In this document: positions 33,899-42,542 of the stretch, one piece after another | How the letters are laid out: the number at the start of each line of letters is the position of its first letter | Numbering within the stretch: position 1 is the first letter of the stretch | NCBI RefSeq assembly: GCF_037860775.1 | Contig: NZ_JBBEWC010000019.1 | Span: forward strand, 1-64,000 | DNA length: 64,000 bases | From: Emticicia soli | GTDB lineage: Bacteria; Bacteroidota; Bacteroidia; Cytophagales; Spirosomataceae | Direction: 5' to 3' | Notes under the pieces: generated by a model | The model's database searches: none | What the model was told of the DNA's origin: nothing | The model's input: the letters and a program-made list of their open reading frames with translations, nothing else | Program-made: the position numbers and the translations under genes

Positions 33899-34336
33899 TT
33901 AGAACGGTGCGTTGCCTGTGATGGTAATACCCATGTTTTTGGCAGTACCGGCAATCATCTTCATTGCTGATTCAACAGTAAAGCAATTCAAGTCTGGCAT
34001 TTTGGTTTCGGCAATAGTTTTTACCTGATCCCAAGTAACCGAACCAACTTTCTTACGATTGGGTTGGTCTGAACCTGTTTTAAGCTTTGTTGCTTCTAAC
34101 AGCATGATAGCAGCGGGAGGAGTTTTGATCGCAAATTCAAACGATTTGTCGGTAAAGTAAGTGATTACTACCGGCAACACCATACCCACTTTATCTTGTG
34201 TACGGGCGTTGAATTGTTTACAAAATTCCATGATGTTCAAGCCTTTAGAACCCAATGCCGGACCGATTGGTGGCGAAGGATTAGCTTGACCGCCTTTTAC
34301 CTGAAGTTTCACATAACCTGCGATGTCTTTCGCCAT
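33899..34336 (-). CDS. rplK: 50S ribosomal protein L11
   Basis: GTPase-centre protein, 145 residues, with the signature KGLNIMEFCKQFNARTQDK, the proline-rich N-terminus (ANPSPPIGPALGSKG) and the C-terminal rRNA-binding domain. First gene of the operon. Usual upstream partners secE and nusG are missing here; instead there is a leader of about 210 nt and then a divergent two-component system. Confidence 0.98.
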   Translation of the reverse strand: MAKDIAGYVKLQVKGGQANPSPPIGPALGSKGLNIMEFCKQFNARTQDKVGMVLPVVITYFTDKSFEFAIKTPPAAIMLLEATKLKTGSDQPNRKKVGSVTWDQVKTIAETKMPDLNCFTVESAMKMIAGTAKNMGITITGNAPF

Positions 34337-34396
34337 TGTCTTTCAGATTTTAAGGAATTTTACAAAAAGATTTGATTTTGAATAATGAAGAAAGGC

Positions 34397-34477
34397 TCAC
34401 ACTCTCGCCTCATAATCAATCATTTCCGTTGATTTTGGTTCAGAAACTTCGTCTTTTATCAGGGGAAGCGACACCAT
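34397..34477 (-). CDS. Possible 26-residue leader ORF upstream of rplK
   Basis: An ATG at 34477 opens 26 codons ending in TGA at 34397, translated roughly as an acidic peptide beginning MVSLPLIKDEV and ending DYEARV. It lies inside the predicted rplK leader, 61 bp before rplK. Its codons look ordinary for this genome, but 26 codons can occur by chance and no ribosome-binding site stands out. It could be a leader peptide or nothing. Confidence 0.25.
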   Translation of the reverse strand: MVSLPLIKDEVSEPKSTEMIDYEARV

Positions 34478-34515
34478 GTTAATTAGGCATCAAGATGAAG
34501 ACTGATTTCTGCCGC

Positions 34516-34544
34516 TTTGAAAAGTATTTGCATAGCTTTTCAAA
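34516..34544 (-). promoter_or_regulatory. Hairpin at the 5' end of the rplK leader RNA
   Basis: TTTGAAAAG (34516-34524) and CTTTTCAAA (34536-34544) form a 9-bp stem around an 11-nt loop; a short CCG/CGG pairing extends it. It begins within a few bases of the predicted transcription start, so it would cap the mRNA. Could stabilise the message or be a regulatory site. Confidence 0.45.
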
Positions 34545-34553
34545 ATCGGACTG

Positions 34554-34585
34554 CAAAAGTAGAGGTTTTATATTTCTTTTACAAA
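34554..34585 (-). promoter_or_regulatory. Promoter of rplKAJL
   Basis: On the minus strand TTTG (complement of 34582-34585), 20 bp, TACTTTTG (complement of 34554-34561) matches the Bacteroidota consensus exactly. Predicted start near 34547 gives a leader of about 210 nt. Confidence 0.8.
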
Positions 34586-34791
34586 AAAAATAACAAGTAT
34601 TTTCTAAAAAATTTACAAATCATTAAAAATACCATAACGCTTAGAATGCACTGATTATAAACAGATTACCTATGGCTCTTTGAAGACAGATAATGGGATA
34701 TTTCACAGTAAAAATGCTATTAAACGGGGCTTTATAATACCTTTTGATAAGATTTAACATTGGCTTAACACACCTAACGATTTTTTAACTA

Positions 34792-34799
34792 TAACTTTG
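34792..34799 (+). promoter_or_regulatory. -7 element of the PhoB-like gene
   Basis: TAACTTTG matches the -7 consensus and lies 26 bp before the ATG at 34826. The 489-bp gap between rplK and this gene otherwise holds the rplK promoter and leader. Confidence 0.5.
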
Positions 34800-34825
34800 C
34801 AAAACACTAATTGAATAACGCCTTT

Positions 34826-35512
34826 ATGAGTTCTGCTCACCGTGTTTTAGTAGTTGATGATGAAGCTGATATTGTGGAGTTGTTAAGCTACAACCTTGAA
34901 AAAGAAGGGTATAAAGTTGCCACTGCGCCAGATGGTAAAAAAGCGATTGAAGTTGCCCGTGAATTCTTGCCCGATTTAGTTATTCTTGATATAATGATGC
35001 CATACATGGATGGTATCGAGGTAGGCCGGACACTACGCGCCATGCCCGAAATGAAAAGTATCTATATTTTGTATCTTACTGCCCGCTCTGAAGAATACTC
35101 TGAAATTGCAGCTTTTGAAGTAGGTGCAGATGATTATCTCACCAAGCCCATTAAGCCTCGTGCTTTAATGAGCCGCATCAATGCGTTCTTCCGCCGTGAA
35201 GCACAAAAATCAGATACAAGCGATACCCTCGAAGTAGCAGGGCTGAACATCAACCGTCAGAATTATACGGTTACTAAACAAGATGGTTCGACGATTGTAT
35301 TACCCAAAAAAGAGTTCGAATTACTTTTCTTCTTAGCACAGTATCCTAACAAAGTATTTAGCCGCGATGAAATTCTTCAGAAAATCTGGGGGGTTGATAT
35401 TTTCGTTGTAGAGCGTACCATCGATGTTCATATTCGTAAAGTACGTGAAAAAGTAGGCGAAAACTATATAAAAACCCTGAAAGGCGTAGGATACATGTTT
35501 ACAGATGAGTAA
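34826..35512 (+). CDS. OmpR/PhoB-family response regulator
   Basis: 228 residues from the ATG at 34826 (a TTG at 34811 is less likely). The receiver domain shows VVDDEADIVELL, the phosphoacceptor in LVILDIMMPYMDG, the threonine/lysine switch LTARSEE and GADDYLTKP. The winged-helix output domain (about 130-228) has LPKKEFELLFFLAQYPNKVFSRDEIL and VVERTIDVHIRKVREKVG. The sensor kinase gene follows 103 bp downstream. The pair is PhoB/PhoR-like; phosphate response is possible but not shown by any neighbour. Confidence 0.93.
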   Translation: MSSAHRVLVVDDEADIVELLSYNLEKEGYKVATAPDGKKAIEVAREFLPDLVILDIMMPYMDGIEVGRTLRAMPEMKSIYILYLTARSEEYSEIAAFEVGADDYLTKPIKPRALMSRINAFFRREAQKSDTSDTLEVAGLNINRQNYTVTKQDGSTIVLPKKEFELLFFLAQYPNKVFSRDEILQKIWGVDIFVVERTIDVHIRKVREKVGENYIKTLKGVGYMFTDE

Positions 35513-35552
35513 AAATCTGTAAGTTAAGAAACAATTATCAGTTAAATTTGTA

Positions 35553-35569
35553 GCAACGCCGTGCGTTGC
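35553..35569. other. Small palindrome between response regulator and kinase genes
   Basis: GCAACGC (35553-35559) and GCGTTGC (35563-35569) form a 7-bp stem with a 3-nt loop. G/C content is unlike the surrounding DNA; it may be a remnant of an extragenic palindrome or an mRNA hairpin. Confidence 0.35.
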
Positions 35570-35615
35570 CCTGATTGTGATTGATAATTTTTTCATCTTT
35601 AATCATTCTCGCAGA

Positions 35616-36671
35616 ATGTCTTTTAGTCCCCGAATTATTGCATTTTTTCTTGCCGTATTAATTACGGCTGTTTCTATTGTGTTCCTGAGTTTTGTGCCCA
35701 ATGTGAGCGCTGCTATGCTTTTTGTGGTAGGGGTCTCTTCTTTTTTTACCTCTTTTTTCTTTGTGTTTTATACCATTGATATACTGATTTTCAGAGAAGT
35801 AGAACAGATTTATAAAACCATTCAGAAGCTAAAAATCCGTGATTTTGATATTTCACGCAAGTCTCTAATCAGAAGCGTGAATCCAATTAAAAAACTTAAT
35901 TCTGAGATTTCAACTTATGTTACCCGTAAACAGCAGGAAATTGATGAGTTAAAAAAGATGGAGGTATTCCGCCGTGAGTTTCTGGCCGATGTGTCGCACG
36001 AGTTAAAGACTCCCATTTTTGCAGCGCAAGGTTTTATTCATACATTGCTCGACGGTGCTATGGAAGATCCTGTAATCCTTGAACGTTTCCTGACTAAAGC
36101 CGCCAAAAGCCTTGATGGCCTCGATGCGCTGGTAAGAGATTTGGTGACATTATCGCAAGTAGAAAAAGGTGACCTGAAAATGCACTTCGAGAAAGCTGAC
36201 CTGAAACACATTACCGAAGAGATTTTTGAGCAGCTTGAATCAAAGGCCAAAACAAGAGGCGTAACGCTGAAAATTAAACCTAAAGAATTAGAAACTGCCT
36301 GGGTTACAGCCGATAAACAACGTATTTCGCAGGTAATTACTAACCTTGTAGATAATGCCATTAAGTATGGAAAAGAAAACGGAAAAGTAGTTGTAGAGAT
36401 AGAAGAAGAAAAAAAATACTTTCAGGTTTCAATAGAAGACGATGGCCCGGGTATATCGCCAGAGCATCTGTCCCGTATTTTTGAGCGTTTCTACCGCATT
36501 GATAAAAGCCGCTCACGTGAAACAGGGGGTACGGGTCTTGGGCTTGCCATTGTAAAACATATTCTGAACGCCCATCATTCTAAAATAAGCGTTACAAGCA
36601 AAATAGATAAGGGTACCCGATTTACTTTTAAATTACCAATTTCTAGTATTGAAGATATAACAAGGGACTAA
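35616..36671 (+). CDS. PhoR-like sensor histidine kinase
   Basis: 351 residues from the ATG at 35616; a GTG at 35577 would add 13 residues. Two TM helices lie at about 6-28 and 31-53 with almost no periplasmic loop, so sensing is likely within the membrane or through a partner. A HAMP-like linker follows, then the phosphoacceptor histidine in FLADVSHELKTPIFAAQGF and the ATPase N/G boxes (VITNLVDNAIKYG, DDGPGISPEHL, GGTGLGLAIVKHI). Works with the response regulator just upstream. Confidence 0.93.
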   Translation: MSFSPRIIAFFLAVLITAVSIVFLSFVPNVSAAMLFVVGVSSFFTSFFFVFYTIDILIFREVEQIYKTIQKLKIRDFDISRKSLIRSVNPIKKLNSEISTYVTRKQQEIDELKKMEVFRREFLADVSHELKTPIFAAQGFIHTLLDGAMEDPVILERFLTKAAKSLDGLDALVRDLVTLSQVEKGDLKMHFEKADLKHITEEIFEQLESKAKTRGVTLKIKPKELETAWVTADKQRISQVITNLVDNAIKYGKENGKVVVEIEEEKKYFQVSIEDDGPGISPEHLSRIFERFYRIDKSRSRETGGTGLGLAIVKHILNAHHSKISVTSKIDKGTRFTFKLPISSIEDITRD

Positions 36672-36692
36672 TAAATTAATATTAGCCCCTTA
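36664..36692 (+). terminator. Weak terminator-like hairpin after the kinase gene
   Basis: GGG-A-CTAAT (36664-36672) pairs with ATTAG-CCC (36681-36688) with one bulge, followed by TTATTTAG. It includes the stop codon of the kinase gene. Confidence 0.45.
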
Positions 36693-36715
36693 TTTAGTTT
36701 ACCGAACCACAGATT

Positions 36716-37285
36716 TTAATCTTTTAGATTGAAAGCTTTCTTCACGGCCTCATAATCTTTTAAATCTATATTCTTCATACGAAGGCCACTTGGCCCCGGA
36801 ATAATAATAATGCGATACTCTTCATTTTCTATGAAAGGAGCAATGTCGGCCAACTTCTTCGAAAACTGAATATAGCAATTTACTTCTTTCGGAAGTGCTT
36901 CAAAATAATAACTTAACTGAAGGCCTGCTTCTTTATAATTCATATCAAGCGTAAAAGGAACAGAATTAATACTTTGTGAGCCGGCTACACGGTTATAAAC
37001 CAATATGATACCATCGTCTAAAATTTTCTGAGATAGTTTATCGAGTTCTCCGCCTGTAAATCTTGAGCCAATAAATAATCCATCAGCATCGTATCTTGAT
37101 ATAGCTTGTTGTTTGGTTACAGGAATCCAGCCTGTAGATAAGATGGTGCTGCTACCGCCAGTGCCTGGGTCTCCTTTGGGGCCTTGAGGTCCCATTGGAC
37201 CAGGGTCGCCCACCGGGCCTTTACATGAATTGAATAGCACTAAGCCTAATAATAGTACCAATAACGAAAAAGCATTTCTTTTCAT
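36716..37285 (-). CDS. Lipoprotein with a short collagen-like repeat
   Basis: 189-residue lipoprotein: signal peptide and lipobox LFNSC (C21), then at once about seven collagen-type Gly-X-Y triplets (GDPGPMGPQGPKGDPG), then a domain of about 140 residues with no clear relatives that I recognise. Such short collagen stretches directly after the lipid anchor are common in secreted Bacteroidota lipoproteins and probably act as a stiff spacer. It is preceded on its 5' side by a 400-bp non-coding gap (37286-37685) in which I see only AT-rich DNA and no clear signal. Confidence 0.82.
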   Translation of the reverse strand: MKRNAFSLLVLLLGLVLFNSCKGPVGDPGPMGPQGPKGDPGTGGSSTILSTGWIPVTKQQAISRYDADGLFIGSRFTGGELDKLSQKILDDGIILVYNRVAGSQSINSVPFTLDMNYKEAGLQLSYYFEALPKEVNCYIQFSKKLADIAPFIENEEYRIIIIPGPSGLRMKNIDLKDYEAVKKAFNLKD

Positions 37286-37685
37286 AAATGTGTAATAAGT
37301 TTAAATGTATCTTGATTTAGCTTAATTCATAACTCCAAATGTGAGACTTTCGTATATGTGTTTCAAAAAAAATGCTTCTAAATCAGTGTAATTGTTGATT
37401 AATGTACTTGATACTTTGTTATTGGCTTCAATGATATTAGAAGCTATATAAATGGCTGTACATATTTAGCCTGATTATACCAGCACTACATTGGACCGAT
37501 AAAGTTACCGTATTGCCAGAGTATATAGCTATTTTATTTACTGAAATATTTGTATGGCTGTTGGTATTAAGGCGGAAAATATTAATACCTCAAAAGTACT
37601 CTTACCAACATAGCGAGTATTAGCCCAAAATTGACAAAAATTAGCTCATTTTGAACATGGAAAAGATTTTATGAACGAATACTCA

Positions 37686-40478
37686 TTAATTACCCATGTA
37701 TTCAGATGGTGTAACATTAAACTCTTCCTGAAATACTTTGGTAAAGTAAGAAAGACTCTCGAAGCCCACCTGATAGGCAATGTCAGAAACTGTGCCGGCT
37801 TTTTGCTTAAGTAAACTGGCTGCTCGCTGTAAACGATACCTACGAATAAACTCTACTGCTGTTTGGTTGGTTAATGCTTTAAGTTTACGGCGTAATTGCA
37901 CCGTGCTCAAGGCCATATCGTTAGCAAAGTGAGCTAAATCAAATTGGCTATTGGCAAGGTTCGCTTCAACTACCGCCTTAGCTTTAGTTATAAATGCTTC
38001 GTCAATTGAGTTAACTTTAATTTCGTCAGGTTTTAATTCAATAATTTCTTTGCCGTACCATTTGCGTAATGTTTCACGTATCGAAATCAGATTCTTTACT
38101 TTTACCAATATTTCTTCTTTATTGAATGGCTTCGTTAGATAATCGTCGGCACCTAGCTCTAGCCCTTCCATTTTGCTTTCTGCATCAGCCTTAGCTGTGA
38201 GCATAATTATTGGTATATGGCTCGTTTTTTCGTCCGATTTTAGCACTTTACAAAACTCAAAGCCATCCATTTCTGGCATCATCAAGTCGCTTATAATCAC
38301 ATTCGGGATTCTCTCAGTGGCTTTCTCAATACCCTCTTTACCATTGCTGGCCTCCATAATCTGAAAGTCTTTCTCAAAAATACTTTTGATGTAGGTTCTT
38401 ATATCTGCGTTATCGTCAACAATTAGCAGTAGATTATCTTGCTCTCCATTGTTATTATCGGCTGTAGATGGCAGGCTCATGGCACCCTGACTGGCGTTAA
38501 AGGCGTATTCATCTGTTTGTTGAACTTCTTCTTCTATCATTCCCTCCCATGTCTTTTTATCGATAGGCAATTGTATGCTGAAAGTCGTTCCAACGTTCTC
38601 TTGGCTTTCTACTTTAATGCTACCTTTCAAAACATCAACTAACTCTTTTACAAGAGCCAAGCCAATACCTGTTCCTTCAAATTTTCGGTTCTGAGAGCTA
38701 TCAACCTGATAGAAGCGGTCAAAAATCTTATCTAATTTATCTTTTTTTATTCCGATACCTGTATCACTGATAGTAATAATGGCCTTTCTGAAATCATTTT
38801 CGTAGGTGATATGCGCTGTAACTGTTCCACCTTTTGGTGTAAACTTAAAAGCGTTAGAAAGCAAATTAATAATGATTTTATCTAACTTATCGTTGTCTAT
38901 ATATCCCCAAACTTCCTGTTGTTGGTTACTTGTTTCGAAAGCAATTTGCCGACTTTCAGCTAAAGAAGTAAAAGAACTTGTAAGGGTTCTGAAATATTGG
39001 TTGGTATTTTGTTTACTCACTTTTACGCTCATTTGCCCAGCCTCTAGTTTACTGATGTCGAGCAGTTGATTAATGAGCGTAAGTAGCCTTTGTGTATTAC
39101 GTAGCATCAGTGGCAGAAGATTTTCGGTGGGGTATTTTCTTACCAATTCTTGAAGTGGGCCTAAAATCAAGGTGATAGGTGTACGCAACTCGTGTGAGAT
39201 ATTAGCAAAAAAGGTTGTTTTAAGGTTGTCTAATTCTTTCAGACGGGCATTTTGTTCAAGGTTAAAACCCAGTTGTTTTTCGGCCACTAATTTACTACGG
39301 TCGGCATCTCTGAAAATCTGGCCTAAGAAGAATACAAAAATGAGGTTTTCGAGCACAAAAAGTAGTGAAGCTATTCGGAACAGTATTTTGATTTCGATAA
39401 TGCCTAATAAACGCAAATGAATAAGCATATAGCTGGTTAAACCCATTATAAACGGAATGGTGTAATATGAGTTGGTTGGCAGCTTTTTTATTAAAGAATA
39501 GATATAAACATATAAATAAAATAGCGACGAAACCACAATAAGATATACCCCAGCCTTTAACCAGTACCATTTGTAATCAACAACTCCAAAAATAGTAATT
39601 ATAATATTGGCTGCGATAAAGAAGTAAATAACCTTACTGTACCATTTAGGAAGCCTATCAAAAGCTAAGGAATATAAAATAAGCAAACCCGCTGTAAGGG
39701 GTATAGAATTATAACAAAGAAAGTTAATTTTTTTGGCTATGTCGGGGTCGTCAGTGAAGAGCGGTCCCATTACGTTCATGATTCCCCAGAAGGCAAACGA
39801 TTTTACGATAGCATGTAAAGAATATATTCTGAATATAGGTAAAGTAATGATAAAAGCGCCTAATACGGCAATAAGAAACATTCGGAAAAACAAGAAACCA
39901 TTAATGAAGCCTTGTTCTACATAAGTGTTTAGTTTTTTTTGTAAGAGAGAATCGTCTGAATGAACCTGAAGAGTACCATAGAGCCCACGTTGAGAGCGTA
40001 TTTTGGCATAAATAATTTTAGAAGTATGTGGTGCAAGCTCAAACGGAAATTCGGGCTCTGATTCAATCAGTTTTTTTTCTTTTTTGTCTGTTATCAGTTT
40101 ATAAGCGGTATGTGTATAATGTTGGTGAGTAGTATCTGAAATATAAAAATCGATGTTTTCTATCAATGAATTAATCCATTGGAGAGTTAGTTTTTTGTTT
40201 ACATTATCTTTGTTTTCGATACTGAATCGTACCCAATGTGCATCGTCAGTGTATGGAAAAAGAAAATAGTCTTTTCCTAAAGGTTTAAAGGCTTGCTTAC
40301 TTATTTGCTCAAAAGGAATGCTTGCGGAGGTATCTCTCAGAATCTCGAGAAAAGCAGTGGCAGCAACCGGAGTTTTGGTTTTAGAAGTAATAATTACTGG
40401 AGCCTGAGCCAATGTTCGGCCTGATATAATTACAAAAATGCAAAAACTTGTAAAGCTAAATAATGAGTTAAGTTTCAT
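37686..40478 (-). CDS. Hybrid two-component system protein (7TMR-DISM sensor, kinase, receiver, AraC output)
   Basis: 930-residue single-chain signalling protein. Signal peptide (about 1-25), a periplasmic 7TMR-DISMED2-type beta domain (about 27-180), seven TM helices (about 195-390), HisKA with H429 in FFANISHELRTPITLILG, HATPase (NLLSNAFKFTPKG, DTGIGI, GTGIGLALVKEL), a receiver domain with phosphoacceptor D731 in VIISDLMMPEMDG, and an AraC helix-turn-helix pair at the C-terminus (about 830-930, ending FQEEFNVTPSEYMGN). Such proteins sense small ligands and directly activate transcription. No nutrient-uptake gene lies beside it, so the signal is unknown. Confidence 0.93.
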   Translation of the reverse strand: MKLNSLFSFTSFCIFVIISGRTLAQAPVIITSKTKTPVAATAFLEILRDTSASIPFEQISKQAFKPLGKDYFLFPYTDDAHWVRFSIENKDNVNKKLTLQWINSLIENIDFYISDTTHQHYTHTAYKLITDKKEKKLIESEPEFPFELAPHTSKIIYAKIRSQRGLYGTLQVHSDDSLLQKKLNTYVEQGFINGFLFFRMFLIAVLGAFIITLPIFRIYSLHAIVKSFAFWGIMNVMGPLFTDDPDIAKKINFLCYNSIPLTAGLLILYSLAFDRLPKWYSKVIYFFIAANIIITIFGVVDYKWYWLKAGVYLIVVSSLFYLYVYIYSLIKKLPTNSYYTIPFIMGLTSYMLIHLRLLGIIEIKILFRIASLLFVLENLIFVFFLGQIFRDADRSKLVAEKQLGFNLEQNARLKELDNLKTTFFANISHELRTPITLILGPLQELVRKYPTENLLPLMLRNTQRLLTLINQLLDISKLEAGQMSVKVSKQNTNQYFRTLTSSFTSLAESRQIAFETSNQQQEVWGYIDNDKLDKIIINLLSNAFKFTPKGGTVTAHITYENDFRKAIITISDTGIGIKKDKLDKIFDRFYQVDSSQNRKFEGTGIGLALVKELVDVLKGSIKVESQENVGTTFSIQLPIDKKTWEGMIEEEVQQTDEYAFNASQGAMSLPSTADNNNGEQDNLLLIVDDNADIRTYIKSIFEKDFQIMEASNGKEGIEKATERIPNVIISDLMMPEMDGFEFCKVLKSDEKTSHIPIIMLTAKADAESKMEGLELGADDYLTKPFNKEEILVKVKNLISIRETLRKWYGKEIIELKPDEIKVNSIDEAFITKAKAVVEANLANSQFDLAHFANDMALSTVQLRRKLKALTNQTAVEFIRRYRLQRAASLLKQKAGTVSDIAYQVGFESLSYFTKVFQEEFNVTPSEYMGN

Positions 40479-40595
40479 GGTAGATAGTAAAACCAGCTAA
40501 GTTTTTTCTTTTGGGTATTTGTCTTATATAAATCAGGCTTTAGTTTAAAAAAGCCAAGATGTATGATTGGGAGAAGGGTTGTATGTTATTACCTA

Positions 40596-40629
40596 CAAAG
40601 ATATTAAATTAATGGATTGAAAAAACAAA
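40596..40629 (-). promoter_or_regulatory. Possible promoter of the hybrid two-component gene
   Basis: On the minus strand TATCTTTG (complement of 40596-40603) with TTTG (complement of 40626-40629) 22 bp upstream, slightly longer than the 20 bp seen elsewhere here. It would give a leader of about 110 nt. Confidence 0.4.
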
Positions 40630-40710
40630 TTGATTGTCCGTAAAGTAAATTTCAAACATAAGTTTAGGCGTGATAGCCTATGGTTTTACCTATTTTTAAA
40701 ATATAAAACC

Positions 40711-40718
40711 TAAATTTG
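40711..40718 (+). promoter_or_regulatory. -7 element of the first pseudouridine synthase gene
   Basis: TAAATTTG, 30 bp before the start codon, fits the -7 consensus; no good -33 partner. Confidence 0.4.
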
Positions 40719-40747
40719 CATTATATTTCACTATACCCATCAGCGAT

Positions 40748-41536
40748 ATGGATTACGAGTTTGAGTTTCAGGATACACCGGATATAACACCAAAGATAAA
40801 GAATACCCCTAAAAAAGTGGTTTTTGAAGACATAATCATCTTTGAAAATAACGATTACATACTTATTAATAAGCCTCCGTATTTATCAAGTCTTGACGAA
40901 CGCACGCAAGATAAGCACCAAAGTATACTGCGTCTGGCAAAGGCTTATTCTGACGATGCACAGTTGTGCCACCGTTTAGATAAAGAAACGTCGGGTGTTT
41001 TGGCTATTGCTAAAAACCCGGCAGCATATAGAAACTTGGCTATGCAGTTCGAAAATCGTGAGGTAACCAAACGCTATCATGCTGTTGTAAATGGCGTACA
41101 TGATTTTGATAGTGTGTCGGTGTTTTTGCCAATTGCACAATTAAAAGATGGCACGGCCGTAAGAATTGACCGTGAGAAAGGTAAAATAGCCGAGACAGTT
41201 TTCTTTACTTTAAAGGCTTATCGCCACCATACTTTGGTAGAATGTATTCCGATTACGGGCCGTATGCACCAGATTCGTGTACACTTGCAATGCCTCAAAG
41301 CACCAATTGTTTGCGACCCAACTTATGGCGGAGACGATATTTTCTTGTCGCAACTGAAAAGCAAGAAGTTTAACCTGAAAAAAGGAACAGAAGAATTACC
41401 GCTTATTAAAAGAGTTGCCCTACATGCGCATTCGCTTACGTTCCGTTTGTTGAATGGTGAAGTAGTAAAAATAGAAGCACCATATCCGAAAGATTTTGAT
41501 GTGCTCGTAAAACAGCTAGATAAGTTTACTGCATAA
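40748..41536 (+). CDS. RluA-family pseudouridine synthase
   Basis: Isomerises uridine to pseudouridine in rRNA or tRNA. 262 residues, cytosolic. Active-site region CHRLDKETSGVLAIAKN (catalytic Asp in HRLDKETSG), the domain signature ILINKPPYLSS and PITGRMHQIRVHL. The N-terminal about 30 residues are charged and variable, without an S4 domain. The exact RNA target is not determinable. The stop codon lies in the loop of a strong hairpin (41522-41550). Confidence 0.92.
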   Translation: MDYEFEFQDTPDITPKIKNTPKKVVFEDIIIFENNDYILINKPPYLSSLDERTQDKHQSILRLAKAYSDDAQLCHRLDKETSGVLAIAKNPAAYRNLAMQFENREVTKRYHAVVNGVHDFDSVSVFLPIAQLKDGTAVRIDREKGKIAETVFFTLKAYRHHTLVECIPITGRMHQIRVHLQCLKAPIVCDPTYGGDDIFLSQLKSKKFNLKKGTEELPLIKRVALHAHSLTFRLLNGEVVKIEAPYPKDFDVLVKQLDKFTA

Positions 41537-41550
41537 TGTGCAGTAAACTT
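41522..41550. terminator. Terminator wrapping the stop codon of the pseudouridine synthase gene
   Basis: AAGTTTACTGCA (41522-41533) and TGCAGTAAACTT (41539-41550) make a perfect 12-bp stem. The stop codon TAA is in the 5-nt loop, so the last codons of the gene form the arm. A convergent gene ends 15 bp further on. Confidence 0.7.
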
Positions 41551-41564
41551 ATTTATAAAAAGGC

Positions 41565-42485
41565 TTAATCAACAGTTGCACTAGCGGTAACCGTTTTTCG
41601 GCGGCCTATGGTCATTAATACTACACCTATTAATACAATTGCTGAGGCTACAAGCGATCTGGGTGTGAGTACTTCTCCTTTAAATATCCAACCCAGAAAA
41701 AACGCCACCACCGGATTAATATATGCATAAGTAGCTGTTACTTGTGGCGGAGCATTATTAATCAGCCATAGGTACGCACTGTAACCAATATAAGAACCAA
41801 CTATAATAAGATATAGTAAAGCCATATAGGTTTCTTGTGTCATGCGCTGAAAGGCTTGCAGATGATTCTTCTCAAAAACCAGACTCATTAGTAACGAAAA
41901 ACACCCTCCGGCTATCATCTGTATAGCAGTAGACTGAATGGGTTTGGGTAATGGCAAATAAGGCGATTTCAGCGAACCATAAGCCCAGGCAACCGAACCT
42001 GCAAAAACGAGTAGTGCCGGAAAAAGCGCTACTTCTCTATTATCGGTATGTGCGGGGTTCATAGGGTCTAGCAAATAAACCATGCCGAATAAACCTATAA
42101 TAAGCCCTACTAACCCAATAAGTGTAGGCTTGGTTTTACTGAAAAACCAGAAGTCGAGCATGATCATCCAGGCTGGTAGGGTAGCAACCAAAAGCGCAAC
42201 CAAACCCGATGGCATAAAACGTAAAGCATAAGCCACAGCAACATTACCTATGCCACTTAGCATAATACCCACAAGCACAGCACCTTTTACTTGGGCCATA
42301 TTGGGTATGCCGTAGCCTTTCCAGAGTGTGAATAAGAATAGCAGAATGCCACCGGTAAGAAATCGTAGACAAGATACCATCATAGGCGGAAGTACCTCAA
42401 TTGCGTACTTCATACCTAAAAAAGTAGACCCCCAAACTACATAAACGAGTCCGAGGGCTATAATAAGCTTTGTTTTATAAGACAT
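41565..42485 (-). CDS. EamA/DMT-family transporter (YedA-like)
   Basis: 306-residue exporter-type protein with ten TM helices in two EamA repeats. The start LGLVYVVWGSTFLGMKYAIE is typical of YedA/RhaT-related EamA proteins; the second repeat holds NPVVAFFLGWIFKGEVLTPRSL. Members export amino acids or other metabolites; substrate unknown. It stands 57 bp downstream of the Fur-family gene on the same strand, so it may be cotranscribed with it. Confidence 0.9.
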   Translation of the reverse strand: MSYKTKLIIALGLVYVVWGSTFLGMKYAIEVLPPMMVSCLRFLTGGILLFLFTLWKGYGIPNMAQVKGAVLVGIMLSGIGNVAVAYALRFMPSGLVALLVATLPAWMIMLDFWFFSKTKPTLIGLVGLIIGLFGMVYLLDPMNPAHTDNREVALFPALLVFAGSVAWAYGSLKSPYLPLPKPIQSTAIQMIAGGCFSLLMSLVFEKNHLQAFQRMTQETYMALLYLIIVGSYIGYSAYLWLINNAPPQVTATYAYINPVVAFFLGWIFKGEVLTPRSLVASAIVLIGVVLMTIGRRKTVTASATVD

Positions 42486-42542
42486 TGATTGATAATGCTA
42501 GAAGAGCTAGCTCACAATAATAGGTTAACACACAACGAAGTT

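Noticed and set aside
34337..34825. tRNA or missing nusG/secE in the gap upstream of rplK
   Set aside because: No cloverleaf or T-loop sequence and no frame resembling SecE or NusG; only the leader, the promoter and one short ORF are visible.
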